From: Streptomyces sp. NBRC 110611
GTDB taxonomy: Bacteria > Actinomycetota > Actinomycetes > Streptomycetales > Streptomycetaceae
DNA length: 64,000 bases
Reading direction: 5' to 3'
Assembly (NCBI RefSeq): GCF_001590865.1
Contig: NZ_BBUY01000011.1
Coordinates: 1-64,000, forward strand
Position 1 is the first letter of the stretch. Every line of letters starts with the position of its first letter. The translations under genes were made by a program, and so were the position numbers. A model generated the notes under the pieces. It did no database searches and was not told the origin of the DNA. It saw nothing but the letters and a program-made list of their open reading frames with translations. Below, piece by piece: positions 32,366 through 40,446 of the stretch.

Positions 32366-33295
32366 ATGCTGCTGCAGGTGCTCGGCACCGCGGCGGGTGG
32401 CGGAGTGCCCCAGTGGAACTGCGCATGCCCCGGGTGTTCCGGCGCGCGCGCCCACCCCGACCGGCGCCGCCGCCACGCCTCGCTCGCCGTACGAGCCGAC
32501 GACGACCACTGGTACCTGATCAACGCCACCCCCGATATCGCCGATCAGATCGAGCACACCCCCGCCCTGCACCCGGGCCCTGCCGCACGCCGAACCCCCA
32601 TGGCGGGCATCGTCCTCACCGACGCCGAACTCGACCACACGCTCGGCATCGCACGCCTCCGCGAGGCCGACCGGATAGAGGTTCTCGCCACCGTGCCGGT
32701 CCGTGCGGCGCTGTGCGAGCGGGCGCACCTCGACGGTCTCCTGAAGTCCTATACCGCCCTCGAATGGCGGGAGTTGGGCTCCGTCCCCGTACCGCTGAGC
32801 CAGGGATCCGACGTCGAGATCAGCGCCGTTCCGATCTCCGCGAAACGACCCCGGTACGCCGGCGGGTACGTGGCCGCCGGACCGGGAAGTGAGGCATCGC
32901 CCCGTAACGCGGCCGATCCGTGGGTGGTGGCGCTCCGTCTGCACGACCGGCGCACGGGAGGCACCGCGCTCTACGCCCCCGCGCTCGCCGCCTGGCCGGA
33001 CGCGTTCCGCGAGGCGTTGGCCGGGGCCGATGTCGTGCTGCTCGACGGTACCTTCTGGGACGACGAGGAGCCGCGCCGCAGTGGCTTCTCCACCCGGACC
33101 GCGACCGGCATGGGGCATCTGCCGATCAGCGGTCCGGGGGGCACCGCGGTCCGGCTGGCACCGCTCGCCGCCCGCTGCCTCTACACCCACCTCAACAACA
33201 CCAATCCGCTCGTCGACCCCGCCGCGCCGCAGCACAAGGAGCTGGCGGCGCTCGGCCTCGCGGTGGCCGCGGAAGGCATGGAGATCGCTCTGTGA
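32366..33295 (+). CDS. pqqB: PqqB, metallo-beta-lactamase-fold PQQ biosynthesis protein
   Basis: 309 aa from the ATG at 32366, ten bases after pqqA. The start LQVLGTAAGGGVPQWNCACPGC is diagnostic. Metal-binding DAELDHTLG and the C-terminal TRTATGMGHLPISG and YTHLNNTNP are present. PqqB hydroxylates the cross-linked Glu-Tyr intermediate in PQQ assembly. Length is normal. No adjacent PQQ-dependent dehydrogenase is visible. Confidence 0.93.
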   Translation: MLLQVLGTAAGGGVPQWNCACPGCSGARAHPDRRRRHASLAVRADDDHWYLINATPDIADQIEHTPALHPGPAARRTPMAGIVLTDAELDHTLGIARLREADRIEVLATVPVRAALCERAHLDGLLKSYTALEWRELGSVPVPLSQGSDVEISAVPISAKRPRYAGGYVAAGPGSEASPRNAADPWVVALRLHDRRTGGTALYAPALAAWPDAFREALAGADVVLLDGTFWDDEEPRRSGFSTRTATGMGHLPISGPGGTAVRLAPLAARCLYTHLNNTNPLVDPAAPQHKELAALGLAVAAEGMEIAL

Positions 33296-33367
33296 GCACG
33301 ACGGAGACCGCCCGGTGAACATGAGCATGAGTATGGGAATGAGCGTGAGCACGAGGGAGGCCGCTCC

Positions 33368-34099
33368 GTGAGTACGCCGTTCGAGGAGCGGCTGCGGTCT
33401 GTGGCACGCGACAGCTATCACGACCGGCACCCCTTCAACATCCGTATGCACAGAGGGGAGTTGTCGCCGGATGAGCTGCGCCGGTGGATCCGTAATCGCT
33501 TCCACTACCAGCGTCATATCCCCGTCAAGGACGCCCTGATCATGGCGAAGCTGCGCACTCCGGAGCTGCGCCGGATGTGGCTGCGGCGGATCCAGGAGCA
33601 CGACGGTCAGCAGGACGGCGAGGGCGGTATCGAGCGCTGGCTCCGGCTCGGGGAGGCGGCCGGACTCGACCGGTCGCTGCTGATGGACGACACCGGTGTG
33701 CTGCCCGGCGTACGGCTCGCCGTCGACGGCTACGTCAACTTCTGCCGGCTGCGCTCACCGCTGGAGGCGGTCGCGGCCTCGCTCACCGAGCTGTCCGCCC
33801 CGGACATCATGCGCACCCGGATCGACGCCTTCGAGCAGCACTATCGCTGGATCGACGCGGAGGGGCTCAGCTACTTCCGCGGCCGGCAGAGCCAGGGGCA
33901 CCGGGACAGCAAGGAGGCCCTGGCGCTGGTCCTGGACTGGGCGCGTACCGGGGCCGAGCAGGAGCTGGCGGTGGCCGCGCTGACGTTCAAGTGCCAGGTG
34001 CTGTGGTCGCTGCTCGACGCGGTCGAGCTGGGGGAGTGTCCTGTGGCGGAGGCACGCCCCGTAGCGGGGGAGCGTCCCGTAGCCGAGGAGTGGCGATGA
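33368..34099 (+). CDS. pqqC: PqqC, pyrroloquinoline-quinone synthase
   Basis: 243 aa from a GTG at 33368, seven bases after GGGAGG. The haem-oxygenase-like fold shows YHDRHPFNIRMHRGEL, RNRFHYQRHIPVKDALI and IQEHDGQQDGEGGIERWLRL, all typical of PqqC, which performs the final eight-electron ring oxidation. The last 20 residues are an imperfect repeat (PVAEARPVAGERPVAEE) not seen in the core family. The 72-bp gap before the start contains decayed copies of the start region. It overlaps pqqD by ATGA. Confidence 0.93.
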   Translation: MSTPFEERLRSVARDSYHDRHPFNIRMHRGELSPDELRRWIRNRFHYQRHIPVKDALIMAKLRTPELRRMWLRRIQEHDGQQDGEGGIERWLRLGEAAGLDRSLLMDDTGVLPGVRLAVDGYVNFCRLRSPLEAVAASLTELSAPDIMRTRIDAFEQHYRWIDAEGLSYFRGRQSQGHRDSKEALALVLDWARTGAEQELAVAALTFKCQVLWSLLDAVELGECPVAEARPVAGERPVAEEWR

Positions 34100-34353
34100 C
34101 GGACTGGCGGCCGGTGCTCGCTCCTGCCGTGCAGCTGCGCCACGACCGGGTACGCGACACCGATCTGCTGCTCCTCCCGGAACGTGTCGTGGTGCTGGAA
34201 GGGAGCGCGGGCGCTGTACTCCAGCTGTGCGACGGAGAGCGCGAGGTGCCGGACATCGTGGCCGAGTTGAGCCGCCGGTATCCGGGTGCGCCGGTGGCGG
34301 CCGAGGTGCCGGAGTTCCTCGGGCGGATACGGGAGGAGGGGTGGCTGCGATGA
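34096..34353 (+). CDS. pqqD: PqqD, PqqA-binding chaperone
   Basis: 85 aa; the ATG at 34096 overlaps pqqC (ATGA), with GAGGAG inside pqqC as the ribosome site. The RiPP recognition element fold appears as RDTDLLLLPERVVVLEGSAGAVLQLCDGEREVPDIV, and the last helix is PEFLGRIREEGWL. PqqD binds PqqA and presents it to PqqE. Stand-alone form, normal length, coupled to pqqE by ATGA. Confidence 0.92.
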   Translation: MTDWRPVLAPAVQLRHDRVRDTDLLLLPERVVVLEGSAGAVLQLCDGEREVPDIVAELSRRYPGAPVAAEVPEFLGRIREEGWLR

Positions 34354-35474
34354 CCCGACCGCCGGGGCGGAGTGCGGTGCGGCGGCCGCAGCCGCAGCCG
34401 CCCTGGGCCCTGCTCGCCGAACTCACCCATGGCTGTCCACTGCGCTGCCCTTACTGCTCCAACCCGGTCCAGCTCGTCGGGAGGGGAGCGGAGCTGACGG
34501 CCGGGGAGTGGGCGGATGTGCTGCGTCAGGCGGGGGACCTCGGGGTGGTGAGTGCGCACCTCTCCGGTGGTGAACCGCTGCTCCGCTCCGACCTGGAAGC
34601 GATCGTGGCGGCCGCCGACCGGGCCGGGATCCACACCCAGCTCGTCACCAGCGGTGCCGGACTTAGCCGGGCGCGGCTGGACCGGCTCATCGGCGCCGGA
34701 CTGCGCAGCGTGCAGCTGTCCGTGCAGCACGCCGACGCGGCGACATCCGACCTGATCGCCGGGCGCCGCTCCTTCGCCGGCAAGGAACGGGCCGCGCGCC
34801 TGGTCCGCGCCGCCGGGCTGCCGCTCGGCGTCAACGTCGTGCTGCACCGCCACAACCTGGACGCGCTGGACGCGCTGATCGATCTCGGAGAGAGCTGGGG
34901 CGCGGACCGCATCGAACTCGCCAACACGCAGTTCTACGGCTGGGCACTGCGCAACCGCGCCGAGCTGCTGCCCTCCCGCGCACAGCTCGACCGCGCGCGG
35001 CAGACCGTGCGACGCCGACGGGAGGAGAGACGTGACGGTACGCCCGAGCTGGTGTGGGTGGTCCCCGACTACTTCGACGGTGCCGCCAAACCCTGTATGG
35101 GGGGCTGGGGCGCCGTCTCCCTCACCATCGCGCCCGACGGTACGGTTCTGCCCTGTCCGGCAGCCGCTTCGATCCCCGGCCTCGATGCCCCCAACATCCG
35201 CGACCACCCGCTGGCATGGATCTGGCGCCGCTCCTCCGCCTTCACCCGCTACCGGGGCACGGCGTGGATGCGTGAGCCCTGCCGCAGCTGTGACCTGCGT
35301 GAGAAGGACTTCGGTGGCTGCCGCTGCCAGGCCTTCGCGCTCACCGGCGATGCCGCTGCCACCGATCCGGCCTGCCGGCTGTCCCCGGACCATGCCCTCG
35401 TACGCGACCTGATCGACACCGCGGCGGAGCGGCCCCCCACCGGGCTCGGACGACCGCGCGGCAACGCCCCTTAA
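34350..35474 (+). CDS. pqqE: PqqE, radical SAM peptide cyclase
   Basis: 374 aa. The radical SAM cluster motif is CPLRCPYC near residue 30, followed by HLSGGEPLLR. The C-terminal SPASM-type auxiliary cluster region has CMGGW, LPCP, and CRSCDLREKDFGGCRCQA. PqqE forms the Glu-Tyr carbon-carbon bond in PqqA. All cluster cysteines are visible. Last gene of the operon; no clear terminator follows. Confidence 0.94.
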   Translation: MTRPPGRSAVRRPQPQPPWALLAELTHGCPLRCPYCSNPVQLVGRGAELTAGEWADVLRQAGDLGVVSAHLSGGEPLLRSDLEAIVAAADRAGIHTQLVTSGAGLSRARLDRLIGAGLRSVQLSVQHADAATSDLIAGRRSFAGKERAARLVRAAGLPLGVNVVLHRHNLDALDALIDLGESWGADRIELANTQFYGWALRNRAELLPSRAQLDRARQTVRRRREERRDGTPELVWVVPDYFDGAAKPCMGGWGAVSLTIAPDGTVLPCPAAASIPGLDAPNIRDHPLAWIWRRSSAFTRYRGTAWMREPCRSCDLREKDFGGCRCQAFALTGDAAATDPACRLSPDHALVRDLIDTAAERPPTGLGRPRGNAP

Positions 35475-35918
35475 ACGCCCCTTGGCGGAATCGCCGTTCA
35501 GCGGATTCAACCCTCGGCGGAGGCGGTTCTCCCGTGCTGCCGGACACTACTCCGATCGGGTGGGGATCCGCCGTCGGCCTGCGGCTGTTGCCGCGGGCCG
35601 ACGGCGGTGCGTGGCTGGGGCGGGGCGCGGCTCGGGCGGCTGTTGTCAGTGGTGACCCGTACGGTGGTTGCCGTAACTATCCGAGCTGCTGGCGCTCCTC
35701 GGATCCGCCTCGCTCCTGTGACAGCGCACGGGAGCGAGGCTCCGTCTCCGGTGTGCCGGCGGTCCCTCTGGGAATCGGCCGTTTTCCCCGCTTCCTGAGG
35801 CGCGGTGCGCGGGGGTGGGCGACGATGGAAGTGCCTGGGTGCGGCGGCGCGCGTGGAGCGGCGGCGGGGAGCGATACCGGCGCCGGAAGCACCTGCCGAG
35901 CCGTATCGGGAGGCCCCG
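35475..35918. other. Non-coding region after pqqE
   Basis: No supported gene. Open frames here have Arg/Gly/Ser-rich translations without domain character. GAATC/GATTC near 35487-35508 could form a weak hairpin after pqqE. The end carries the ribosome site of the next small gene. Confidence 0.5.
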
Positions 35919-36149
35919 ATGGATTACCCGGAACGCTATGAGCTGGTATTTCAGGCCCTCGCGGCGGAGGACGACGTGGTGATCGTCCGCCGCACCGAGC
36001 AGGCGGGAGCGGGCGGGTATCCGGTGTACGAGGACGAGTCGGGGATCGTACGGGCGGAGATCAGCGACCGGGGCGAGGTGCGCATGCTGGCCAGCGGCGG
36101 ACATCAGGCGCCTCGTACGCCGATCCTGGCGCGGCCACTCACCCATTGA
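35919..36149 (+). CDS. Small protein, DUF6296-like
   Basis: 76 aa; the ATG at 35919 is five bases after GGGAGG. The sequence YPERYELVFQALA, VVIVRRTEQAGAGGYPVYED and IVRAEISDRGEVRMLASGG matches my memory of the Streptomyces DUF6296 family, whose role is unknown. Predicted to be a soluble, mostly beta protein. It stands alone and is convergent to the racemase gene. Confidence 0.7.
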   Translation: MDYPERYELVFQALAAEDDVVIVRRTEQAGAGGYPVYEDESGIVRAEISDRGEVRMLASGGHQAPRTPILARPLTH

Positions 36150-36276
36150 CCGACTGTTGCCGGGCCGGGCCAGACCAGGCTGGGTTGGGCCGGCCCTCGG
36201 CGCCTACGCCCCGTCGGATGTCGGTTGCCCTGGGTGTATTGCCCTGAGAGGCCGCCGCATGCAGCCTGCTGCCCTG

Positions 36277-36978
36277 TTACTCGGAGTGGCCGAGAGCGTG
36301 CCGGACCGCCGCCTCGGCGTGCAGCCGGGTGGTCGGGAAGACCGGTACCGGGCTGTGTTCGGGGCCGATGAGCAACTCGATCTCGGTGCAGCCCAGCACC
36401 ACACCCTCGGCCCCGGCGGCGACCAGGTCGCCGATGACGGCCATGAAAGCCGCACGGGATTCCTCGCGGACGATGCCGCGGCACAGCTCGTCGTAGATCA
36501 CCCGGTGGACCGTGTCCCGTCCGGCCGCGTCCGGGACCAGGACGTCCAGGCCGTGGCTCGCCAGGCGGCCACGGTAGAAGTCCTGCTCCATGGTGAAGGC
36601 GGTGCCGAGCAGGCCGACGCGGTGCAGGCCCTTGGCGCGTACGGCTTCCGCGGTGGTATCGGCGAGGTGAAGCAGCGGGATGCCGACCGCGGCGGCCACC
36701 TGATCGGCGACCTTGTGCATGGTGTTCGTGCAGATCAGCAGCGTGTCCGCACCGGCCGACTCCAGTGCCTTGGCCGCTTGCACGAGCACATCGGCCGCCT
36801 CGTCCCAGCGTCCTTCGACCTGTAGCCGCTCGATCTCCGCGAAGTCGACGGAGTAGAGCACACATCGCGATGAGTGCAGGCCGCCCAGACGTTCCCGGGT
36901 CAGTTCGTTGAGGAGACGGTAGTACTCGGCAGTGGACTCCCAGCTCATGCCGCCGAGCAGTCCGATCGTTCGCATCAT
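36277..36978 (-). CDS. Aspartate/glutamate racemase family protein
   Basis: 233 aa from the ATG at 36978; a second ATG follows immediately. The two catalytic cysteines are in LLICTNTMHK and VVLGCTEIELL, one from each pseudo-symmetric half. TIGLLGGMSWESTAEYYRLLNE is the family start. PLP-independent racemases of this type make D-Asp/D-Glu or act on related amino acids; exact substrate unknown. Upstream on the same strand lies a cytochrome P450 scrap. Confidence 0.92.
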   Translation of the reverse strand: MMRTIGLLGGMSWESTAEYYRLLNELTRERLGGLHSSRCVLYSVDFAEIERLQVEGRWDEAADVLVQAAKALESAGADTLLICTNTMHKVADQVAAAVGIPLLHLADTTAEAVRAKGLHRVGLLGTAFTMEQDFYRGRLASHGLDVLVPDAAGRDTVHRVIYDELCRGIVREESRAAFMAVIGDLVAAGAEGVVLGCTEIELLIGPEHSPVPVFPTTRLHAEAAVRHALGHSE

Positions 36979-37089
36979 CGCGTCACTTTCGCATATGGAT
37001 ACCGGCCCCCACCAGGGATTTCCCGACCCGGCTGCCGGTGCGCCGACGCCGGCTGCCAGCGCACCGGCAGCTGTTCCGTCCCCCGGACG

Positions 37090-37206
37090 GCAGAAGTGAA
37101 TACCGTGGTCGAACGCGGTGTGCCCGCGGGCATCGCGGGTGATGTCGAAGTCGTCGGTGGCGACGAAGCGTTCACGGTCCCGTGAGGCCGAGGCGAGGAC
37201 GGCCAA
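37090..37206 (-). pseudogene. Cytochrome P450 fragment (haem-binding region)
   Basis: About 39 codons read VLASASRDRERF, then DDFDITRDARGHTAFDHGIHFC, which matches the P450 segment leading to the haem cysteine (family form: ANRD.ERF..PDRFD.TRD...H.AFGHGIHFC). Gly before His is replaced by Asp, and after the Cys the frame turns to unrelated Gly/Ala-rich sequence. Nothing upstream resembles the rest of a P450. This is a residue of a lost gene. Confidence 0.72.
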
Positions 37207-37262
37207 TACCGGCCCGCGACCAGCAGCAGGAATCGGCTGGCCGGCGCGGCCCGCCCGGTGAC

Positions 37263-38000
37263 ATGCTGTGCGGCGTGAACGGACCCCAGACCTCCTTCAG
37301 TTTCGCCCCTGAGCTGCACGCTTTCGTCACGGCGGAGCACATCACCGCACGCGCGCCCGTGGTGACCGACGGTTCCTCGACGCTCGGACATGTCGTCGAG
37401 TCGCTGGGTGTCCCGCTCACCGAGGTCGGCAGGCTCGTCGTGGACGGCAGCGAGGTCTCCGTCGCGCACATCCCGCGCGCCGGCGAGCACATCGAGGTGC
37501 GTGGCGTCGAACGCCCGCAGCGGGTCCCCGGCGCACCGCTGCGGTTCCTGCTCGACGTCCATCTCGGCACCCTGGCGCGCAGGCTGCGGCTGCTAGGCGT
37601 CGATGCCGCGTACACCAACGAGGACCCCGGCGACGCGGCACTGGCCGCGCTCTCCGCGAAGGAGCGGCGGGTGCTGCTCTCCCGGGACCGGGGGTTGCTG
37701 CGCCGGCGGGAGATCTGGGCGGGCGCCTTCGTCTACAGTGACCGGCCCGACGACCAACTCCGCGACGTACTGGAGCGCTTCGCCCCCACGCTCGCGCCCT
37801 GGACGCGGTGTACGGCGTGCAACGGCCGACTGGCGGACGCCGACAAGGAATCGGTCCGGGAACACCTCCAGCACGGTACTCAGCGGACGTACGACGTCTT
37901 CGCGCAGTGCACCGCCTGCGGGCGGGTGTACTGGCGCGGTGCACACCACGCACGGCTTGAGGCGATCGTGGAGAAGGCGCTCCGGTACAGCGCCGGATGA
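37263..38000 (+). CDS. Mut7-C RNase domain protein
   Basis: 245 aa from the ATG at 37263 (a GTG at 37275 is equally possible; both lack a good ribosome site). The N-terminal ubiquitin-like domain covers about residues 5-85 (SFAPELHAFV, GRLVVDGSEVSVAHIPRAGEHIEV). The Mut7-C PIN-like RNase domain follows with FLLDVHLGTLARRLRLLGVDAAY and VLLSRDRGLLRR. A zinc ribbon CTACNGRL/CTACGRVYW closes the protein. Probable RNase or nucleic-acid-processing enzyme; target unknown. Confidence 0.9.
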   Translation: MLCGVNGPQTSFSFAPELHAFVTAEHITARAPVVTDGSSTLGHVVESLGVPLTEVGRLVVDGSEVSVAHIPRAGEHIEVRGVERPQRVPGAPLRFLLDVHLGTLARRLRLLGVDAAYTNEDPGDAALAALSAKERRVLLSRDRGLLRRREIWAGAFVYSDRPDDQLRDVLERFAPTLAPWTRCTACNGRLADADKESVREHLQHGTQRTYDVFAQCTACGRVYWRGAHHARLEAIVEKALRYSAG

Positions 38001-38630
38001 ATCGAGGCCTCTTGGCCGTGCGCATTCCCGATCCGGGAGAGGTGGGCACGGGGGGGGCGGGCCGCCGTGGATGTGCGCCCCGTTCAACTCCACCTGTTTG
38101 TAAGGCATTTGGGCGTGGGGACGGGTGACGCTGTCCTTCGCGGGCCGGGCCGGGGCGGGCTGTGCCGGGGCGGGCCGCGCCGGCCGGGCGGGCTGGGCGC
38201 GGGGCTCGGGCCGGGCATGGTGGCGGCCCGTGGCACGGAGCCTCCCGGACCCGGCCCGACGACGCCGGCGTGTCGCGGAGGCTCTCGCGACACGCCCACG
38301 CCCCCGGACGCATTCCCGAACACGTCGCTGAGCCGTTCCCGGACGTGTCGCTGAGCCGGAATTCTCCCGCGTCCTTGCGCGGCGGTGCGCTGTGGACCGT
38401 CGTCGGAGCCCCCTTAGCCCACTCGTTGCGCGACACGCCGACGACGCGCGCCATCGAACGGGTGAATTCGTTGCCTCTTGCCACCCGAAGAGCCCAGGGG
38501 GTACCTCGAACGCAACGTTTTCCGGTGGTGCGCGGCCGCGATTCGGCTGACGGTGATCACGTCGCTACTGCGATCCGATGTGCCGACAAAGAGTCAGCCT
38601 TCGCAGTCGCGCCGAAAGGAACATGTCCCC
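38001..38630. other. Non-coding region with hairpin and short repeats
   Basis: No supported gene in 630 bp. A hairpin with an 11-bp perfect stem lies at 38267-38277/38286-38296. A GTCGCTGAGCCG direct repeat occurs near 38324-38335 and 38347-38358. The stretch 38130-38215 is a run of GGGC/CCGG repeats. The ribosome site GAAAGGA of the next gene is at 38614-38620. Confidence 0.5.
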
Positions 38631-39335
38631 ATGCGCACTGCTCGCACACTGTTCGCTTCGGCCGCCATCACAGCGGCCCTCGCAATCTCTGCACCTGCCG
38701 CCAATGCCATGATCATGGAGGACATTGCCTCGAAGGGAAGTGCTTCCTCCAGCGACGACGACCACGGTCGGAACAGCAAGCGCGACCGCGACGACGACCA
38801 CGGGCGGGGCAACGGCCGGGACCGCGACCGTGACCGTGACCGCGACCGCGACCGCGACGACTGTGACGGTCGCAACTGGGGTAACGGCCGGGACAAGGGC
38901 AACGGCCACGACAACGGCAACGGCCACAGCTGGGGCAACGGCCACGACAACGGCAATGGTCACAGCTGGGGCAACGGCCGGGACAAGGGCAACGGCTACG
39001 GCCACGGCTCCTGGGACCGCTGCCGTAAGCCGAGCGGCGGCGTCCACACCGGCGGTGGAGCCCTCGCCAAGGTCGTGGTCAACGACTGGGATGACGACGA
39101 TGACCACGGGCGTGGCGGCGGCCGTGACCACGACTGGGGCAACGGCAGCCGGGACCACGACCACGGCGGCTGGCGCGACCACCACCGCCGTCCGCACGGT
39201 GGTATCCACACCGGTGGCGGTGGGATGGCGACCGGCGGCGGCCTGGCGGCCGGCTCCGTGCTGATGCTCGGTGGTCTCGGAGCCGGTGCCTACATGCTGC
39301 GTCGCCGCAACGCCTCCGGGTCTGCGACGGCCTAA
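38631..39335 (+). CDS. Repeat-rich secreted surface protein, putative sortase substrate
   Basis: 234 aa. Signal peptide of about 26 residues (TLFASAAITAALAISAPAANA). The mature part is strongly biased: Arg-Asp repeats, then GNGHDNGNGHSWGNG-type repeats, then Asp/His-rich blocks that could bind cations. Two copies of GG(V/I)HTGGG occur near residues 141-148 and 191-198; the second directly precedes a hydrophobic helix (LAAGSVLMLGGLGAGAYML) and RRR. That tripartite end looks like a sorting signal, and a class F sortase follows 126 bp downstream. No LPxTG is present. Function inferred: wall-attached, ion-binding. Confidence 0.7.
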   Translation: MRTARTLFASAAITAALAISAPAANAMIMEDIASKGSASSSDDDHGRNSKRDRDDDHGRGNGRDRDRDRDRDRDRDDCDGRNWGNGRDKGNGHDNGNGHSWGNGHDNGNGHSWGNGRDKGNGYGHGSWDRCRKPSGGVHTGGGALAKVVVNDWDDDDDHGRGGGRDHDWGNGSRDHDHGGWRDHHRRPHGGIHTGGGGMATGGGLAAGSVLMLGGLGAGAYMLRRRNASGSATA

Positions 39336-39367
39336 GAGGCTGCCCCGTACGGAGGTCGCTATGCCGT

Positions 39368-39400
39368 CGCGGCCACCGTTCCTCGTGGACGGTGGCCGCG
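39368..39400. terminator. 12-bp stem hairpin between surface protein and sortase genes
   Basis: CGCGGCCACCGT at 39368-39379 pairs exactly with 39389-39400 over a 9-base loop. It may terminate or attenuate transcription, which would lower sortase expression relative to the surface protein. Confidence 0.7.
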
Positions 39401-39461
39401 GCGATTGCGTTCGGCGGCTTCCCTGCCTCGTCGCTGCCCCCTACATGAAAGGCATCCGCAT

Positions 39462-40169
39462 ATGACTGCCCAGCAGTCGCCGCCCCAGCCGAATCCGAAC
39501 CCGTCCCGGACCGCCCAGGCGCCCCGTCCCGTCGGCCGCGGCCTGTTGTGGTCCGCGGCAGCGTTCCTGCTGGGCTCCCTCCTCGTCTACAACTCCGTGG
39601 ACACTTCGGCAGACCCCAAGCCGCAGTCCGGCCCGGCCGTCGCCGCCTCCGCCAGTCCCCAGACGAACGGCTCCTCCTCCGCGGCCGTCCGCGGTCTGGA
39701 GATGGCCCGCTCCGCACCGAAACGGCTGAGGATTCCTGCGATCGCCGTCGATGCTCCCTTCACCCCGCTGTCCCTCGGCCCGAGCGGCCAGCTCGACGCC
39801 CCGCCCGCGGGGAACAGAAACCTCGTCGGCTGGTTCAAGGACGGCGCCTCCCCGGGGGAGCGCGGAGCGTCGATCCTCGCCGGCCATGTCGACACCAAGA
39901 CCGGACCCGCGGTGTTCATGCAGCTTGAGTCCATCAAGCCGGGCAGCACGATCAACATCACCCGTGAGGACGGTACGGTCGCGATCTTCAAGGTGGACTC
40001 CGTCGAGACCTTCAACAAGAAACAGTTCCCCAATGACCGGGTCTACGCCGATGCGCCGACCGCGCAGCTCCGCATCATCACCTGCGGCGGCGCATACGAC
40101 CGGAAGGTCAGGGATTACGTGGACAACGTGGTGGTGTTCGCCCACCTGGCATCGTTCCGACGTGCCTGA
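39462..40169 (+). CDS. Class F sortase
   Basis: 235 aa from the ATG at 39462. One N-terminal membrane anchor (WSAAAFLLGSLLVYNS), a Ser/Ala linker, then the sortase barrel with the catalytic His in LAGHVDT, Cys in RIITCGG and Arg in DRKVRDYVDN. Class F enzymes are typical of actinobacteria and attach proteins to peptidoglycan or act as housekeeping transpeptidases. The neighbouring surface protein is its obvious candidate substrate. Confidence 0.9.
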   Translation: MTAQQSPPQPNPNPSRTAQAPRPVGRGLLWSAAAFLLGSLLVYNSVDTSADPKPQSGPAVAASASPQTNGSSSAAVRGLEMARSAPKRLRIPAIAVDAPFTPLSLGPSGQLDAPPAGNRNLVGWFKDGASPGERGASILAGHVDTKTGPAVFMQLESIKPGSTINITREDGTVAIFKVDSVETFNKKQFPNDRVYADAPTAQLRIITCGGAYDRKVRDYVDNVVVFAHLASFRRA

Positions 40170-40229
40170 TCGGGGTCGGCGGTACGCGATCCCTGCCGGT
40201 ACGAGAACCCTGCCCGTACTGCGGGACAG

Positions 40230-40258
40230 GCCCAGGCCGGTTCCCCGCCGGCCTGGGC
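40230..40258 (+). terminator. Terminator after the sortase gene
   Basis: Perfect 11-bp stem (GCCCAGGCCGG at 40230-40240 with 40248-40258), 7-base loop, 60 bases past the sortase stop. Confidence 0.75.
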
Positions 40259-40446
40259 GTCGTCATGTCACCCGGGTGGCGGCGACGGAGCCCGCCCGCG
40301 ACACGACGGCTCACCCGGTCGGCCCAAGCGCCGGCCCCATCCGCTCCCATCGGCGGACGGCCGTGTCCCCGCGCCAGGTGGGAACAGCCGGGCGAGCGCC
40401 CCCGCGCCCGGACCGGCGGGTGTAACCGACGGTCTATCGTGGGCGC

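Noticed and set aside
38631..39335. Possible CRISPR-like array because of regular repeats
   Set aside because: The periodicity is codon-based (Arg-Asp, Asn-Gly-His) inside a gene with signal peptide and C-terminal helix; there are no conserved repeats with unique spacers.
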